From contig CBDUZZ010000010.1 in the NCBI GenBank assembly GCA_965371855.1, positions 11,663-75,662 on the forward strand: a DNA stretch of 64,000 nucleotides, read 5' to 3'. The position numbers and the translations under genes are program-made. The notes under the pieces were generated by a model. That model saw only the letters and a program-made list of their open reading frames with translations, was not told the origin of the DNA and ran no database searches. How positions within the stretch are numbered: the first letter of the stretch is position 1; each line of letters opens with the position of its first letter. This DNA comes from JAADEM01 sp965371855 (GTDB lineage Bacteria; Bacteroidota; Bacteroidia; Bacteroidales; Marinilabiliaceae). This document shows, one piece after another, positions 25,192-34,370 of this stretch.

Positions 25192-28100
25192 ATGAGCTTA
25201 TTTCAAAAATCAGTAGAAAAGAAATATTTAAACGACCTTGACTCGACATTAATCGACAAAAAATATACTGATTTTCAAAACTATTTTGGTAATTCCGAGA
25301 GACAGGAAAATATACGAAATTCAAAAGAAGAACAATTTCAGGAAGGATTTTTAAGGGAACTGTTTGTAAATATTCTGGGATATACTTTAAACCCTGAACC
25401 TAATTTTAACCTGACCACTGAACTGAAAAATATCTCGAATAGCAAAAAAGCTGATGGCGCAATTCTTCGTACAACGGAGCATGCTCCGTTGGGAGATGCT
25501 CACGCAGTAATTGAATTAAAATCGACAAATACCACAGACCTCGATTCGATAGAAACACAAGCATTCGGGTACAAGAACCATCACCCGAAGTGTATTTATG
25601 TGATTACATCTAATTTCGAGAAACTACGCTTTTACATACAAAATGCAGTTGACCATATCGATTTTGATTTGTTCAAACTAACAAAAGAACAATTTTCGCT
25701 ATTATGGCTTTGTTTGGCAAAAGATAACCTGTTAAATGATTTACCACTGAAAATAAAAGATTCGTCGGTACTACAGGAGCAAAATATTACTAAAGAATTA
25801 TATGCAGATTATTCAAAGTTTAGAAGTGATTTATTTGAAAACATTAAACAAAATAATCCTGAAAAAGATAAGCTTCTTGTATTTAAAAAGGTTCAAAAAT
25901 TATTAGACCGGTTTCTATTTGTTTTCTTTGCAGAAGACAGACAATTATTACCTCCAAATTCAATTAGCGAAATTATTAAACAATGGAAGCAACAATCGGA
26001 TTGGGGAGATAATGTACGTTTGTATGACAGGTATAAAAAATATTTTCATTTATTGAATATCGGATGGAAAGGTAAAAAACATGAGATATTTGCCTACAAC
26101 GGAGGATTGTTTGCTCCTGATGATGTATTGGATAGCTTGAAAATTGATGATGATGTTTTAGACCAAAATACTTTAACACTAAGTGGCTACAATTTTAACC
26201 CTGAGCTAATAGATAATAGCGAATATGGAAATGTAGTTGATGTAAATATTCTTGGGCATATTTTCGAACATTCATTGGGTGAAATTGAAAATGTTCAGGC
26301 TGAAATTAAAGGCGAGAAAGTTGACAGCCAAAAAACAAAACGAAAAAAAGACGGTATCTTCTATACCCCGAAATACATTACAAAGTACATTGTAGAAAAT
26401 ACAGTTGGCAAACTTTGCAACGAAAAACGGACTGAACTGAATATTGTTGACGAAGAATATGCCAAAGGAAGAAAGAACCGGAAAAAGGACATTGTAAGAA
26501 CACTCGACAAAAAACTGGATGAATATCGCAAATGGCTTTTAACTTTAACCATTCTCGACCCTGCCTGTGGTTCGGGTGCATTTTTAAATCAGGCTTTGGA
26601 ATTCCTGATAAACGAACACCAAAAAATTGATGAGATGAGGGCACAGCTTTTTGGAGGGGCAATTATCTTTTCCGACATTACCACCAACATACTTGAAAAA
26701 TATATATTTGGCGTTGACTTAAACGAAGAATCGGTTGAAATTGCCAAACTCTCGCTTTGGTTACGCACTGCCCAAAAGGGGCGAAAACTAAACACCCTTA
26801 GCAACAATATTAAATGCGGAAACTCGCTAATTGACGATCCCGAAATTGCAGGAGACAAAGCATTTAACTGGCAAAACGAATTTCCGAATATTTTTCGAAA
26901 GAAAGAGAAAAAGGCATGGCATATTACCACAGCAACACATAATTCGCGCTATTCGCAACGGATGTTCGACAACTATGTAAAAAAAGGAGAACCAGTTTGG
27001 CTTTCTGAAAAAGAAGAAATTATTGTAACTAGAACCATCGTTGAAATTGCAGAAAAAGATAATCTCAATATTGTTGCGTATAATATTTGCGGTGACCATG
27101 CCCATATTCTTTTGGTATGTGAGGAAGAGGAACTTCCGAAAATATTACAAAAGATAAAGTCTATGTCGGCAAGGGCGTGTAATATCGAAATGGGACGGAC
27201 AATACTAATGGTAGCCAAAGGGGAGCATGCTCCCCGTACAGAACAGGATGCATCGGCACGAACATCGGAGCATGCTCCGATGTCTGCCTCCATATCTAAT
27301 GTCGAAAAACGGGAGCATGCTCCCGGAAGAGGAAAAACACAATACCACCTCTGGACACAAAAGTTTGGGCAAAAAGAAATAACTACCGAAAAACAACTAT
27401 GGAATACGATAGAATATATCCGAAATAACCGTGTGAAGCATGGGCTGGACGACCAGAACAAAGGAGCTTGCTCCCTTGTTGGTAGCGAAACCGCTACCGG
27501 AGAAAAAGAAAAAAATCTCGAAAAAATCATCGAAAATATGACCTGCACCCGCGAACACGCCTTCCGAACAGAATACTCTGGCGGTTTTGATGTGGTGATT
27601 GGAAATCCGCCGTATGTACGAGCCGAATTATTGGGAGAGTTTACCGAATATCTAAAACAAAAGTATTCTGTATTCAATTCTTCTGGTGATTTGTTTTCCT
27701 ATTTTTATGAAAAATCATTTAAACTACTTAAAGTTGAAATCGGGTTATTTGGCTTCATCTCTAATACATTCGACAAAACAACCGCAGGAATTAGCATCAG
27801 AGAATATTTACAAAAAGAAGTTTTATTTCTAAAATATATTGATTTTACAGAGGTGCAAATATTTGAAGGAGCGACTACTTACCCTGTAATAATTATTGCT
27901 CAAAATAAAAAAAGGATTAACGGTACATTCCAATTTATTAAGATTCCAAAGTCGAGCCAATCACGTCTAATCGACATTGATTTACGCTCTTCGGTGCAAG
28001 TTGCTCAAAATTCGCTTGATAAGGTAAACTGGAGTTTTAAAAGTGAGTTAGCGGTAAAACTAATTGATAAACTAAAAAAGAATAAAACTATTAAGGAATT

Positions 28101-29049
28101 TTATTGCAAATGCTATTATGGTGTAAAAACTGCACTTAATGAAGCATTTATTATTTCAAAATCTTATGAAGTTGGGGAACATGTAAAACCAATATTTGAA
28201 GGAAAAGAACTTTCGAAATGGGTGAGCCAGCAAAGTGTTCAACAATTAATTCTTTTTGAAAGCAAGTGGACGAAGAAAATATATGGTGATGAAATTACAG
28301 AAGAATTAGCTCTCTCAAAATTAAAAAATAATTTCACTGAATTAATAAACCATATTTTGCCACTTGAAGAAAGGGCGAAGAAAAGGTATGATAAAGGAGA
28401 TTTCTATTGGGAATTAAGAAATTGTGCTTATTACAATTTATTTGAAAAACCAAAAGTTGTATTTCCTAACCTTCAAAACAAAAACAAATTTGCTTTCGAT
28501 GAAACTGGTGCATACATAAACGCACCGGCTGTAATTCTTCCAACAAACGATAAGTATTTAACTGCAATTCTAAACTCAAAATTGGTTTGGTATTTCCTTA
28601 CAAATATTTGTGTTATGAGAAGTGGTGGTTACATTGAGGTTAAACCGCAATATTTTGAACAGATTCCTTTACCCGAAGTATCAGAACAACTTAAATCTGA
28701 TTTGGAATTAATCACCGAAAGAATTATATCCAGTACTTCTGAATCACATAACCTAAGTGGTAAGTTTGTCAGGTTACTAAAAAGCAAATTCGAGAATATA
28801 AAAATTACCAAAAAACTTGAAAAGTGGTTTGACTTAAATTTTGTTGATTTCCAAAAAGAACTAAAAAAACAGAAAATTAAATTATCCTTGTCCGATGAAT
28901 CTGATTGGATTGATTTCTTTGAGCAACAAATAAAAATATATTCGGAGGTTTCAAATTCGATTACTTCGATTGAAAAAGAAATCGACCAAATGGTTTATGA
29001 GTTGTATGGTTTGAGTGAGGAGGAGATTAAAATTATAGAAAATGTCTGA
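25192..29049 (+). CDS. Single-chain (type IIG, Eco57I-like) restriction-modification enzyme carrying a RAYT-like domain
   Basis: This 1285-residue chain has an N-terminal PD-(D/E)xK nuclease (D88 in KADGAI, E108-L-K110), a helical linker, an N6-adenine methyltransferase with SAM motif DPACGSGAF (456-464) and catalytic NPPY (805-808), and a C-terminal target-recognition region. Between the two methylase motifs lies a domain (about 575-755) that does not belong to the family: WHITTATHNSRYS, ICGDHAHILL (HUH at 636-638) and YIRNNRVKHGL (Tyr742) match REP-associated Y1 transposases. Six REP-like palindromes are read through as EHAP-type peptides. The frame stays open throughout. Type IIG enzymes usually run about 1000-1050 residues, so the excess equals the insert. 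Confidence 0.88.
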   Translation: MSLFQKSVEKKYLNDLDSTLIDKKYTDFQNYFGNSERQENIRNSKEEQFQEGFLRELFVNILGYTLNPEPNFNLTTELKNISNSKKADGAILRTTEHAPLGDAHAVIELKSTNTTDLDSIETQAFGYKNHHPKCIYVITSNFEKLRFYIQNAVDHIDFDLFKLTKEQFSLLWLCLAKDNLLNDLPLKIKDSSVLQEQNITKELYADYSKFRSDLFENIKQNNPEKDKLLVFKKVQKLLDRFLFVFFAEDRQLLPPNSISEIIKQWKQQSDWGDNVRLYDRYKKYFHLLNIGWKGKKHEIFAYNGGLFAPDDVLDSLKIDDDVLDQNTLTLSGYNFNPELIDNSEYGNVVDVNILGHIFEHSLGEIENVQAEIKGEKVDSQKTKRKKDGIFYTPKYITKYIVENTVGKLCNEKRTELNIVDEEYAKGRKNRKKDIVRTLDKKLDEYRKWLLTLTILDPACGSGAFLNQALEFLINEHQKIDEMRAQLFGGAIIFSDITTNILEKYIFGVDLNEESVEIAKLSLWLRTAQKGRKLNTLSNNIKCGNSLIDDPEIAGDKAFNWQNEFPNIFRKKEKKAWHITTATHNSRYSQRMFDNYVKKGEPVWLSEKEEIIVTRTIVEIAEKDNLNIVAYNICGDHAHILLVCEEEELPKILQKIKSMSARACNIEMGRTILMVAKGEHAPRTEQDASARTSEHAPMSASISNVEKREHAPGRGKTQYHLWTQKFGQKEITTEKQLWNTIEYIRNNRVKHGLDDQNKGACSLVGSETATGEKEKNLEKIIENMTCTREHAFRTEYSGGFDVVIGNPPYVRAELLGEFTEYLKQKYSVFNSSGDLFSYFYEKSFKLLKVEIGLFGFISNTFDKTTAGISIREYLQKEVLFLKYIDFTEVQIFEGATTYPVIIIAQNKKRINGTFQFIKIPKSSQSRLIDIDLRSSVQVAQNSLDKVNWSFKSELAVKLIDKLKKNKTIKEFYCKCYYGVKTALNEAFIISKSYEVGEHVKPIFEGKELSKWVSQQSVQQLILFESKWTKKIYGDEITEELALSKLKNNFTELINHILPLEERAKKRYDKGDFYWELRNCAYYNLFEKPKVVFPNLQNKNKFAFDETGAYINAPAVILPTNDKYLTAILNSKLVWYFLTNICVMRSGGYIEVKPQYFEQIPLPEVSEQLKSDLELITERIISSTSESHNLSGKFVRLLKSKFENIKITKKLEKWFDLNFVDFQKELKKQKIKLSLSDESDWIDFFEQQIKIYSEVSNSITSIEKEIDQMVYELYGLSEEEIKIIENV
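25473..25490. repeat. REP-like perfect palindrome, nuclease-domain copy
   Basis: An 18-base perfect palindrome with the core GGAGCATGCTCC. It is translated as TTEHAPL, between the Asp and the ExK of the nuclease site. Confidence 0.9.
27220..27235. repeat. REP-like perfect palindrome 2
   Basis: GGGGAGCATGCTCCCC, a 16-base perfect palindrome, translated as KGEHAPR inside the RAYT-like region. Confidence 0.9.
27262..27283. repeat. REP-like perfect palindrome 3
   Basis: A 22-base perfect palindrome around GGAGCATGCTCC, the longest copy. It is translated as TSEHAPMS. Confidence 0.9.
27310..27325. repeat. REP-like perfect palindrome 4
   Basis: CGGGAGCATGCTCCCG, a 16-base perfect palindrome, translated as REHAPG. 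Confidence 0.9.
27457..27480. repeat. REP-like imperfect palindrome 5
   Basis: Arms of 11 bases around a TT centre with one mismatched pair; inner core GGAGCTTGCTCC. Translated as KGACSLV, directly after the RAYT-like domain. Confidence 0.8.
27481..27498. repeat. REP-like hairpin 6 (GTAG type)
   Basis: GGTAGCG-AAAC-CGCTACC, a perfect 7-pair stem with a four-base loop, abutting palindrome 5. It contains GTAG, whereas the others contain GGAG; these are the two tetranucleotides known from REP ends. Confidence 0.8.
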
Positions 29050-29155
29050 ACTGGGATTTTATGGATGAATGGGATTATGGGATTTTTGAAATCCAGTTAA
29101 TCAGAATAAGCCCATGAATCAAGGTTCAGAAAATGGATGACAAATTGAAAGTACG

Positions 29156-29491
29156 ATGAAATACGAAGAACTAAAAGCAATTATTCATCTGGAAGATGTG
29201 TATCTTGCACAAGCTATTAATTATCTTGAAGCTTACGATTTGGAAATAGGTCTGTTAATTAACTTTGGAGCAAAAAGCCTCGATTATCAGCACACCGTCC
29301 CTTCGCTTTCAGGCACATTTGGCATTCGCACGAGGTTTGCCTTCAATCCAAAAAAGCCTTCAGACCCGTCACTCTCCACCGCCCTGACCGAGAAACATTG
29401 CAGTAAAATAAAAGCATTTGATTTGATGGAAAGAAGACAGCCAGCATATAACAAAGTATCATATGTCATTGGGCAGCAAATGGTAAATTGA
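29156..29491 (+). pseudogene. GxxExxY protein remnant
   Basis: The first 45 codons read ELKAIIHLEDVYLAQAINYLEAYDLEIGLLINFGAKSLD, which is the C-terminal part of the GxxExxY family (normally about 125 residues, beginning with the GxxExxY motif). The N-terminal two thirds are missing. After about 29290 the frame runs on into unrelated sequence to a stop at 29491. It lies 107 bases after the restriction-modification gene, behind a low-complexity tract. The following 200 bases match nothing recognised on either strand. Confidence 0.7.
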
Positions 29492-29539
29492 AACATGAGT
29501 ACAAATAATAAACATCCCAAATTTAATATAGGACTTATT

Positions 29540-30421
29540 TTACCATAGATGAAACGTGACTACCCCCTGAATTATTTTTCCTGTTTCCGGGTCGAGTTGT
29601 GAGCCGAACATACTGTGCGGTATAGCGTAAATAGCCAGCATCACAACTGCTGCTGTGATAGTCCAGAAACGAGATGGTTTTCTGAAATTCATATAAAGGG
29701 CAATAGTCCAGAAGATGGCAGCAATAAGAGTCTTGTTATCGGTAAGATCCCAGCCGAAAGGTACACCTGTCCAGAAGTCACCGAATGCAAACTTCTGAAC
29801 GATAGGGCCAAACATCAGGCCCCCAATCGCAATAAATATGGAGGTTAAAATGGCCATGTTTACAAAATTTCTTGTATTCAATTTGCTGAGTATGCCTTTC
29901 TCTTTTTCAGTAAAATCAACAATGTTAAAAATGGCCATAATAGCTGTTACATTACTAAATAGCATGGCAAGAAACATGGCAATAACATGCGGCAAAAGCC
30001 AATGCAGAGGAACAGGATCCTTGAAGCGTATTATCTGTTTTGGAATATTGTATGTGTTGTTTCCGTCAGAAATTGTTGCTGTATATTCAAGCTTTCCTGC
30101 GGCAGCTTGTTGAGGCAAAGTAGCTTCGTAGTGGTCAGTTATGAAATTGAATGATACTAATTTGAAATCTCCATTTGTTGGGTATTTTCGATAATTTATT
30201 GATGCTTTAATATTAGGGTCATTTACTTCGAGTACCATAATGTATGGCTTGGAAACATCGTCAGGTGTTGTTTCACCGCTCCTGGCAAGCTTAAGGGAAT
30301 AATCCTTCCCGTTTAAAGAAACATCCTGTTTGTATGGATAAGTAGGTCCGGTCATTTTTTGATATGCAGCAACGGATATTGTAAATACTATTCCGAATAT
30401 CCAGATCAATGTTTTTTTCAT
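29540..30421 (-). CDS. Membrane protein of unknown function
   Basis: This 293-residue protein has an N-terminal membrane anchor, an extracytoplasmic beta-rich domain (residues about 25-135, with KDYSLKLARSGETTPDD and an Ig-like strand pattern) and four or five membrane helices (LPHVIAMFLAMLFSNVT; NFVNMAILTSIFIAIGGLMFGP). WTGVPFGWDLTDNKTLIA resembles segments of cytochrome-c biogenesis-type membrane proteins, but heme motifs are absent. Function is unknown. It is a single gene, convergent with the GxxExxY remnant. Confidence 0.7.
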   Translation of the reverse strand: MKKTLIWIFGIVFTISVAAYQKMTGPTYPYKQDVSLNGKDYSLKLARSGETTPDDVSKPYIMVLEVNDPNIKASINYRKYPTNGDFKLVSFNFITDHYEATLPQQAAAGKLEYTATISDGNNTYNIPKQIIRFKDPVPLHWLLPHVIAMFLAMLFSNVTAIMAIFNIVDFTEKEKGILSKLNTRNFVNMAILTSIFIAIGGLMFGPIVQKFAFGDFWTGVPFGWDLTDNKTLIAAIFWTIALYMNFRKPSRFWTITAAVVMLAIYAIPHSMFGSQLDPETGKIIQGVVTFHLW

Positions 30422-30606
30422 AGGTTTGATTTATTAAATAAAAATATTGTGAGTTTTTCAATTGATTTAATCCGTAAGGAAGACGCATATCCCTACGAAC
30501 TGTTTTTGCAACAACAGGTAAACAAATAATCTTTATGAATGTTTTCTTCAGATATACAAAAATACTTTATTTAGCCCTTTAACCATATATCTATAGAACC
30601 ATAGAA

Positions 30607-32367
30607 TTATAACTCAATCAACAACTTCTCTTTTTCGCCGCCACGTTCTATTTCAACAACAATACGTTGTCCCTTTTCACATTTTGCAAGTCGATACATA
30701 TAATCATAAATGCTGGTTACCGGTTTCTCTTCAATGCCAATTATTATATCTCCTTTTTTCATGCCTCCGGTATCGGCAGGGCCACCCGGGCGAACGCCGT
30801 CAACAGCTAATCCTTTAACATCAGAAGTAAAGCCCGGAATAATTCCTAAAGTAACTTTTAACCGGCGGCGAGATGCGGTAGGTTGTTTTGTTTCTGTTTT
30901 TGTCAAAGTAATTGGTTGGTCACTTTTTGCGTAAACAGATGCTATGTCGTAAATGAGTTTGGTAACCTGCTCTTCTCCATGATAGTTTATAAACTGAACA
31001 TCATCACCCGGAGTATGATAGTCATCGTGGACACCGGTAGTGATAAACAGAACGGGTATGTTTTCAAAATAAAACGACGAATGATCTGAAGGCCCTGACC
31101 CCTGAGGGTTCTTAACTGCCTTGAAATCGTAGTTTTTCAGGGAAATATCAATGATTGAATCTGCTTCAAGCGCAGTACCTGTTCCTCCTATCGACATACG
31201 TTTTAATGAATCCAGGCGACCTACCATATCCATATTCAACATGGCTTTAACTTTTTTCAAGTCGATAACAGGATGTGATACGAAATATTTCGATCCGATA
31301 AGTCCCATCTCTTCAGCACCGAAAGCAATAAATACAACACTACGTTCCATGGGTTTCTGGCCTATTTTTTGAGCAAGCTCAATAAGTGCAGCTACACCGG
31401 AAGCATTGTCATCAGCACCATTATGAACAGCTACAGTATCGGGTCGTCTTGAACCTGAACCCGGGCCTCCCATGCCAAGATGGTCGTAATGGCCTCCTGC
31501 AACAATGTATTCATCGGGTGTTTTTGTGCCTTTTACCATGCCTACAACATTATGGGTAGTAACCTTTTGGAAAAAGACATCTGTGGTTGCATTTATTTTT
31601 TGTGATGTTACAAATGAGTTGGGTCTCTTTTTTGAGGTTAATGTTTCTTCTAATTTTTCAATTGTTTTTCCTGATGAAGCAAGTATTCTGTTTGCAAGGT
31701 TTCTGCTTATTTGAATAACAGGTATTGATGAAGATGATATGCTCTGGTCAAACTTTATTTTATCCAGCTTATCTTCTTTATCAAAATCTAAAGTGTTAAC
31801 AAGGAGTAATCCTGCTGCTCCATGGTCGATGGCAGTCATTACCTTATACCGGTCGTTGCTGTATGTAGCATATGGGCTTTGAGGGTTATCCAAATCAGGG
31901 TCCACTCGAAATGCCAACACCCATTTCCCGTTAACATCAATCCCGTCATAGTCATTCCAATTCAGGGAGTCATCTTTGATATCAAAACCAAAACCTGCGA
32001 ATACAACATTACTATTTAGTGTTTTATTACCGGAGAATCCCATAGGAACAAAATCATTATTTATCAGGGCTTTATCACCGTTTATTTCAAAACTGTTGTT
32101 TTTCCCGGCCTTTACTTTTGTAACAACGTCAAAGTATTGATATCCGTTATCAGCCAAAAGTGTAAGTCCTGCCTCTTTAAAACGTTGTTTTATATATAAT
32201 GCAGCAAGAGAATCACCTTCGGTTCCGGGTTTTCTTCCTTTGAGTTCATCGGAAGCCAGATAGTAAATATGATCTTTTATCTCATTTTGGTCGATCTCAG
32301 AATTGTAGTTTTTCGTACAACCGGATAAAGAGAGGATAACAGTAAAAATAAATAGATTCGTTTTCAT
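30607..32367 (-). CDS. M28 metallopeptidase lipoprotein with PA and PDZ domains
   Basis: This 586-residue protein has a lipoprotein signal (SLSGCTKN). A PA domain follows at about 110-230. The M28 core shows all zinc ligands: VAGGHYDHLG, NGADDNASGV, GAEEMGLIGSKYF, LNMDMVGRLD, and HDDYHTPGDD. A PDZ domain ends the protein (GGPADTGGMKKGDIIIGIEEKPVTS). It is probably an aminopeptidase on the periplasmic side that processes imported peptides. The 153-base gap to mnmA is a divergent promoter region. Confidence 0.93.
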   Translation of the reverse strand: MKTNLFIFTVILSLSGCTKNYNSEIDQNEIKDHIYYLASDELKGRKPGTEGDSLAALYIKQRFKEAGLTLLADNGYQYFDVVTKVKAGKNNSFEINGDKALINNDFVPMGFSGNKTLNSNVVFAGFGFDIKDDSLNWNDYDGIDVNGKWVLAFRVDPDLDNPQSPYATYSNDRYKVMTAIDHGAAGLLLVNTLDFDKEDKLDKIKFDQSISSSSIPVIQISRNLANRILASSGKTIEKLEETLTSKKRPNSFVTSQKINATTDVFFQKVTTHNVVGMVKGTKTPDEYIVAGGHYDHLGMGGPGSGSRRPDTVAVHNGADDNASGVAALIELAQKIGQKPMERSVVFIAFGAEEMGLIGSKYFVSHPVIDLKKVKAMLNMDMVGRLDSLKRMSIGGTGTALEADSIIDISLKNYDFKAVKNPQGSGPSDHSSFYFENIPVLFITTGVHDDYHTPGDDVQFINYHGEEQVTKLIYDIASVYAKSDQPITLTKTETKQPTASRRRLKVTLGIIPGFTSDVKGLAVDGVRPGGPADTGGMKKGDIIIGIEEKPVTSIYDYMYRLAKCEKGQRIVVEIERGGEKEKLLIEL

Positions 32368-32496
32368 CGTAAGGTGATTATGTTTTTACGATGACAAATA
32401 TGTGAAAAATATTTCAGGTATTATGGTTTGTCTGTTACGTTTTGTTGGGATAACTAATTTTTTACAAACAAAGGCTTTACTCATATTAAAAAGAAG

Positions 32497-32504
32497 TATT
32501 TTTG
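32497..32504 (+). promoter_or_regulatory. Bacteroidota -7 box before mnmA
   Basis: TATTTTTG fits TAnnTTTG exactly and lies 20 bases before the ATG. A weak TTTA at about 32476 could be the -33 element. Confidence 0.5.
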
Positions 32505-32523
32505 TTCTATAAATAAATAGTTG

Positions 32524-33726
32524 ATGCAAAAGAAGCGTGTAGTAATAGGTTTATCTGGTGGAGTAGATTCCAGTGTGGCTGCTTATGTTCTGAAAGAACA
32601 GGGCTATGATGTGATAGGTCTGTTCATGAAAAACTGGCACGATACAACAGGAGTGCTGAAAGCTGATTGCCCGTGGTTGGATGATAAGTTCGATGCACAA
32701 GCTGTTGCTATGAAACTCAGTTTCCCTTTTCATGTGGTTGATTTGAGTGATCAGTACCGTAAGCGGGTTGTGGACTATATGTTTTCGGAGTATGAGAAAG
32801 GACGAACACCAAACCCTGATGTGCTTTGCAATAGGGAAATCAAGTTTGATGTATTCATGGATAAGGCTCTTGAACTGGGAGCTGACTTTGTGGCAACAGG
32901 GCATTACTGTCGTAAAGAAACTATTGAAATTGATGGGAAGCCTGTTTACAGACTGCTTGCCGGTAGTGATAAAAATAAAGACCAGAGTTATTTCCTTTGC
33001 CAACTGTCGCAGAAACAACTTGAGAAAGCTCTGTTCCCAATTGGTGATGTTGAAAAACCCGAGGTACGTCGTATAGCCGGAGAATTAAATCTTATCACTG
33101 CACATAAAAAAGATTCTCAGGGAATATGCTTTGTAGGTAAGGTTGATTTACCTGTTTTTTTACAGCAGCAGCTTGAGTCTAAGAAGGGAAAAGTGTTTTT
33201 AATTCCTGATGACAGCGAACTATTCAACAGGAATTGGCAAGATGCAAAAATTGATAAGCCTTCTGATGAAGTTTTGGATACATTTTCTCAACCATATCCT
33301 TTTCACCCCAAATATGGTAAGAAGATAGGGGAGCATAACGGGGCACATTTTTATACAATTGGTCAGCGAAAGGGTTTGGATTTAGGAGGTTTTGCTGAGG
33401 CTTTGTTTGTTACAGGCATTAATGTTGAGTATAATCAGGTTTATGTTGGGATGGGGAAGAAGCACCCCGGTTTGTTCCGTGACGTATTGGTGATAAACAG
33501 AGATGAGGTTCACTGGGTTCGTCCTGACCAGGCTATGGAAGAAGGAGAAACTCGCCGTTATTTAGTTAGGATACGATATCGCCAACCCTTGCAAAAAGCT
33601 ACTTTGCACTGTCGGAATAGAGGGATGTATATAGTTTTTGATGAACCGCAAAGAGGCATTACTTCAGGGCAGTTTGCCGCCTGGTACGATGGTGAAGAGC
33701 TTGTAGGTTCCGGGGTTATTCAATGA
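32524..33726 (+). CDS. mnmA: tRNA-specific 2-thiouridylase
   Basis: The first ATG is at 32524 (a TTG directly before it is less likely); the protein has 400 residues. MnmA puts the 2-thio group on wobble U34 of tRNAs for Lys, Glu and Gln. VIGLSGGVDSSVAAYVL is the PP-loop. Catalytic Cys residues are in NPDVLCNREIKF (about 101) and DSQGICFVGKV (about 200). It has the longer insert after the PP-loop (NWHDTTGVLKADCPW) usual in Bacteroidota. It is a single gene followed by a degenerate repeat tract. Confidence 0.95.
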   Translation: MQKKRVVIGLSGGVDSSVAAYVLKEQGYDVIGLFMKNWHDTTGVLKADCPWLDDKFDAQAVAMKLSFPFHVVDLSDQYRKRVVDYMFSEYEKGRTPNPDVLCNREIKFDVFMDKALELGADFVATGHYCRKETIEIDGKPVYRLLAGSDKNKDQSYFLCQLSQKQLEKALFPIGDVEKPEVRRIAGELNLITAHKKDSQGICFVGKVDLPVFLQQQLESKKGKVFLIPDDSELFNRNWQDAKIDKPSDEVLDTFSQPYPFHPKYGKKIGEHNGAHFYTIGQRKGLDLGGFAEALFVTGINVEYNQVYVGMGKKHPGLFRDVLVINRDEVHWVRPDQAMEEGETRRYLVRIRYRQPLQKATLHCRNRGMYIVFDEPQRGITSGQFAAWYDGEELVGSGVIQ

Positions 33727-33793
33727 GTCAATGATTGAAGGATGTGGTAATGTGATGATGAGTTAGTATGTGATTCCTCAATTCCTCAATTCC

Positions 33794-34291
33794 TCATTCT
33801 TTTAACATACTCGGATATATAAACAAATGTGTTTTTCCTTCTCTTGGATTGATTTTTTCCCAGGCATCTGTATCGAAATCAATAACTACTGTTGCAGTTG
33901 TAGGGAAATGATAGATATCTTCATCGCTAATCCTTGAAGCCAACATTACAATATCAGGATTGTGGGCAAAAACAATTATTGAATTGTACTTATCGTCAAC
34001 AGAGGAGATGTAATTCAGAAAATCAGTTGTGGTATAACCATCGTATAGAAATTGTTGAGTGTTTATATTGTTTTTGGAGAAGTCAAGTACCATGGCAAAG
34101 ATTTTGGCTGTTTGCAGTGCTCTTTTTGCTTTGCTGCTGATAAAGTAGTCAGGAAGGATATTCTTGAGAATGAGTTGCTCTACTACTATTTTGGCATCAT
34201 TGTGTCCTCTGTTGGTTAATTTACGTTCAAAATCATTAACCCCAAAAGTGTGTTCCGTTTTAGCATGTCTGACAAGTATAAGTTGTTTCAT
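33794..34291 (-). CDS. SixA-like histidine phosphatase
   Basis: This 165-residue protein starts KQLILVRHAKTEH, the RHG-type motif with the phospho-accepting His of the histidine phosphatase superfamily (residue 9). RALQTAKIFA supplies a basic pocket residue and VFAHNPDIVML the second His. Single-domain members of this size resemble SixA, which acts on phospho-His of signalling proteins. The actual target is unknown. It lies 79 bases after ppk1 on the same strand. Confidence 0.88.
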   Translation of the reverse strand: MKQLILVRHAKTEHTFGVNDFERKLTNRGHNDAKIVVEQLILKNILPDYFISSKAKRALQTAKIFAMVLDFSKNNINTQQFLYDGYTTTDFLNYISSVDDKYNSIIVFAHNPDIVMLASRISDEDIYHFPTTATVVIDFDTDAWEKINPREGKTHLFIYPSMLKE

Positions 34292-34370
34292 TTTTTTTTG
34301 TAAATGGTTCTGATTATCATGAAATTATTAGTGTTTTAATTTATTCTATTCAAACTATTAATAATAATCG

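Larger units (their letters stand above)
26914..27456 (+). mobile_element. In-frame RAYT (Y1/HUH transposase)-like domain
   Basis: Codons 575-755 of the restriction-modification gene encode a Y1-type domain with HAH at 636-638 (the HUH metal site) and Tyr742 in YIRNNRVKHGL, the position of the conserved YIxxNP motif of RAYTs. Three REP-like palindromes lie inside it and two directly after it. No stop codons or frameshifts interrupt it. It is either a domesticated domain or a recent in-frame insertion. Confidence 0.8.

Noticed and set aside
26973..27677. 234-codon minus-strand frame opposite the R-M gene
   Set aside because: It is the mirror of the RAYT/REP region; Ser/Cys-rich translation with no family features. 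The plus frame has all domain motifs.
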